This document shows positions 5,172 through 5,715 of a stretch of DNA of 5,715 bases, one piece after another (within the stretch, counting starts at the first letter, position 1; each line of letters starts with the position of its first letter). The notes under the pieces were generated by a model that searched no databases, was not told the DNA's origin, and saw only the letters and a list, made by a program, of their open reading frames with translations. Source of the DNA: Hadesarchaea archaeon (GTDB taxonomy: Archaea; Hadarchaeota; Hadarchaeia; Hadarchaeales; Hadarchaeaceae); NCBI GenBank assembly GCA_029880065.1, contig JAOUPD010000071.1, positions 1 to 5,715 on the forward strand, written 5' to 3'. The position numbers and the translations under genes were made by a program.

Positions 5172-5715
5172 CTATCAGGTAGCTAACGAATGCTATCACT
5201 GGGATTATCTCGAGGCGTCCAACTAGCATTTGAACTGTCATGCTTATCTTCCCTGCCAGGGGCATCGCTGCTGAAGTTATCCCCACAGATAAACCAACGT
5301 TCCCTTGAGCTGAAGTCGATTCGAATATGGAGTCCAAGACGGGATTGCCAAGCAACATCAGAACAACCGCACCACCGATCAAGACAATCATGTAAATAAG
5401 TGCGTAGATTGCGGTCTCCATTATCTCTCGCTCGGTGTAAATCTTGCCAGAAATCTTCATTGGAACTACCGCTCGCTCTGGGAGGAAACTTCGCTTGATT
5501 AACCAGTAGACAGCACCAACAATTATAACTGTTCGAATGAGCTTGATGGCACCAGAACTCGCCCCGTAACCTCCACCAATAAACATCAAAACGGTTAAAA
5601 CACCTTTTGGTAGACCTCCCAAAGCAGCGATATATGTGGATGAGAAACCAGTTGTAGTGATTGCAGCGGTAGATTGGAAAACCGCGTCTTTGAGCCCAAC
5701 AAACCACACGAGGAT
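5137..5715 (-). CDS. trkH: TrkH/KtrB-family K+ transporter membrane subunit (C-terminal 192 residues; N-terminus beyond window edge)
   Basis: The frame is open from the right edge to TAG at 5139-5137. Codons continue past the GTG at 5709, so that GTG is not the true start. TrkH has four pore repeats forming a K+-selective path; complete proteins are about 480 residues, and repeats 3 and 4 are seen here. Repeat 3 contains the filter loop FQSTAAITTTGFSS (13-26 of the visible part), then MFIGGGYGASSGAIKLIR (44-61), the broken helix and intramembrane gate loop; the usual GSTGGGIK there reads GASSGAIK. Repeat 4 contains STSAQGNVGLS (133-143), the final filter loop, and the last helix QMLVGRLEIIPVIAF (162-176). 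A basic tail, PRPRRKPF, closes the protein. These proteins normally work with an RCK-type regulator (TrkA/KtrA), not present in this window. The gene runs against the DUF655 gene and overlaps its last 35 nt. K+ uptake fits the osmotic theme of the left flank. Confidence 0.93.
   Translation of the reverse strand: MLVWFVGLKDAVFQSTAAITTTGFSSTYIAALGGLPKGVLTVLMFIGGGYGASSGAIKLIRTVIIVGAVYWLIKRSFLPERAVVPMKISGKIYTEREIMETAIYALIYMIVLIGGAVVLMLLGNPVLDSIFESTSAQGNVGLSVGITSAAMPLAGKISMTVQMLVGRLEIIPVIAFVSYLIAKVPRPRRKPF
5168..5186. repeat. Perfect inverted repeat at the DUF655 stop codon, within the trkH 3' coding end
   Basis: TTAGCTA (5168-5174) and TAGCTAA (5180-5186) are exact reverse complements around a 5-nt loop, TCAGG. 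The left arm includes the TAG stop of the DUF655 gene; on the minus strand the repeat encodes SYLIA near the TrkH C-terminus. No T-run follows on the plus strand, so this is not a typical archaeal terminator, but it could form a 3'-end hairpin in either transcript. Confidence 0.5.

Noticed and set aside
5183..5707. Second long minus-strand frame (174 codons) overlapping trkH
   Set aside because: It is the shifted frame of trkH; the trkH frame carries the filter loops and membrane helices, while the other is rich in Cys, Trp and Arg without motifs.
1..5715. CRISPR array, tRNA, insertion sequence, attachment site or defence system
   Set aside because: No regularly spaced repeats, cloverleaf-like segments, transposase-like proteins or terminal inverted repeats were seen; genes cover nearly the whole window.

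Overview
The window is archaeal. It encodes an archaeal SRP54, ribosomal protein L21e (absent from bacteria), the RNA polymerase subunit Rpo4/RpoF (Rpb4-like) and an archaeal DUF655 protein, and it has TATA-like promoter elements instead of bacterial -35/-10 boxes. The L21e-rpoF-DUF655 order points to a euryarchaeal-type or related lineage. I cannot name a genus. Base composition is moderate in GC and looks even across the window. I see no insertion sequence, tRNA, rRNA, CRISPR array or phage gene, and no stretch over 300 bases lacks a gene.

Layout, left to right. Positions 1-1290 (minus) hold most of a GT20 glycosyltransferase, most likely trehalose-6-phosphate synthase; its C-terminus lies beyond the left edge. 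A 76-bp AT-rich divergent promoter region (1291-1366) separates it from an MscS-type mechanosensitive channel on the plus strand (1367-2407). A 53-bp gap with its own TATA-like element and Shine-Dalgarno (SD) site leads into a plus-strand information-processing cluster: srp54 (2461-3858), rpl21e (3913-4212), rpoF (4209-4547, overlapping rpl21e by 4 nt) and a DUF655 helix-hairpin-helix protein (4569-5171). At the right edge the last two pore repeats of a TrkH-type K+ transporter (minus, 5137-5715) converge on the cluster, and its 3' end overlaps the DUF655 gene by 35 nt.

Two themes emerge. The centre is a gene-expression block: membrane targeting of nascent chains (SRP54), the ribosome (L21e), RNA polymerase (Rpo4) and a protein of unknown role (DUF655). 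Its flanks carry three genes with a plausible common role in osmotic balance: compatible-solute synthesis (GT20), emergency solute release (MscS) and K+ uptake (TrkH). The GT20 and MscS genes are divergent and could share control elements.

This is mostly a conserved region and I do not see a clearly new system. The points most worth a second look are the uncharacterised DUF655 protein, the convergent DUF655/trkH overlap with a hairpin at the DUF655 stop codon, the GT20/MscS divergent promoter with a repeated TATA-like element, and the presence of trkH where ksgA often follows DUF655 in euryarchaea.
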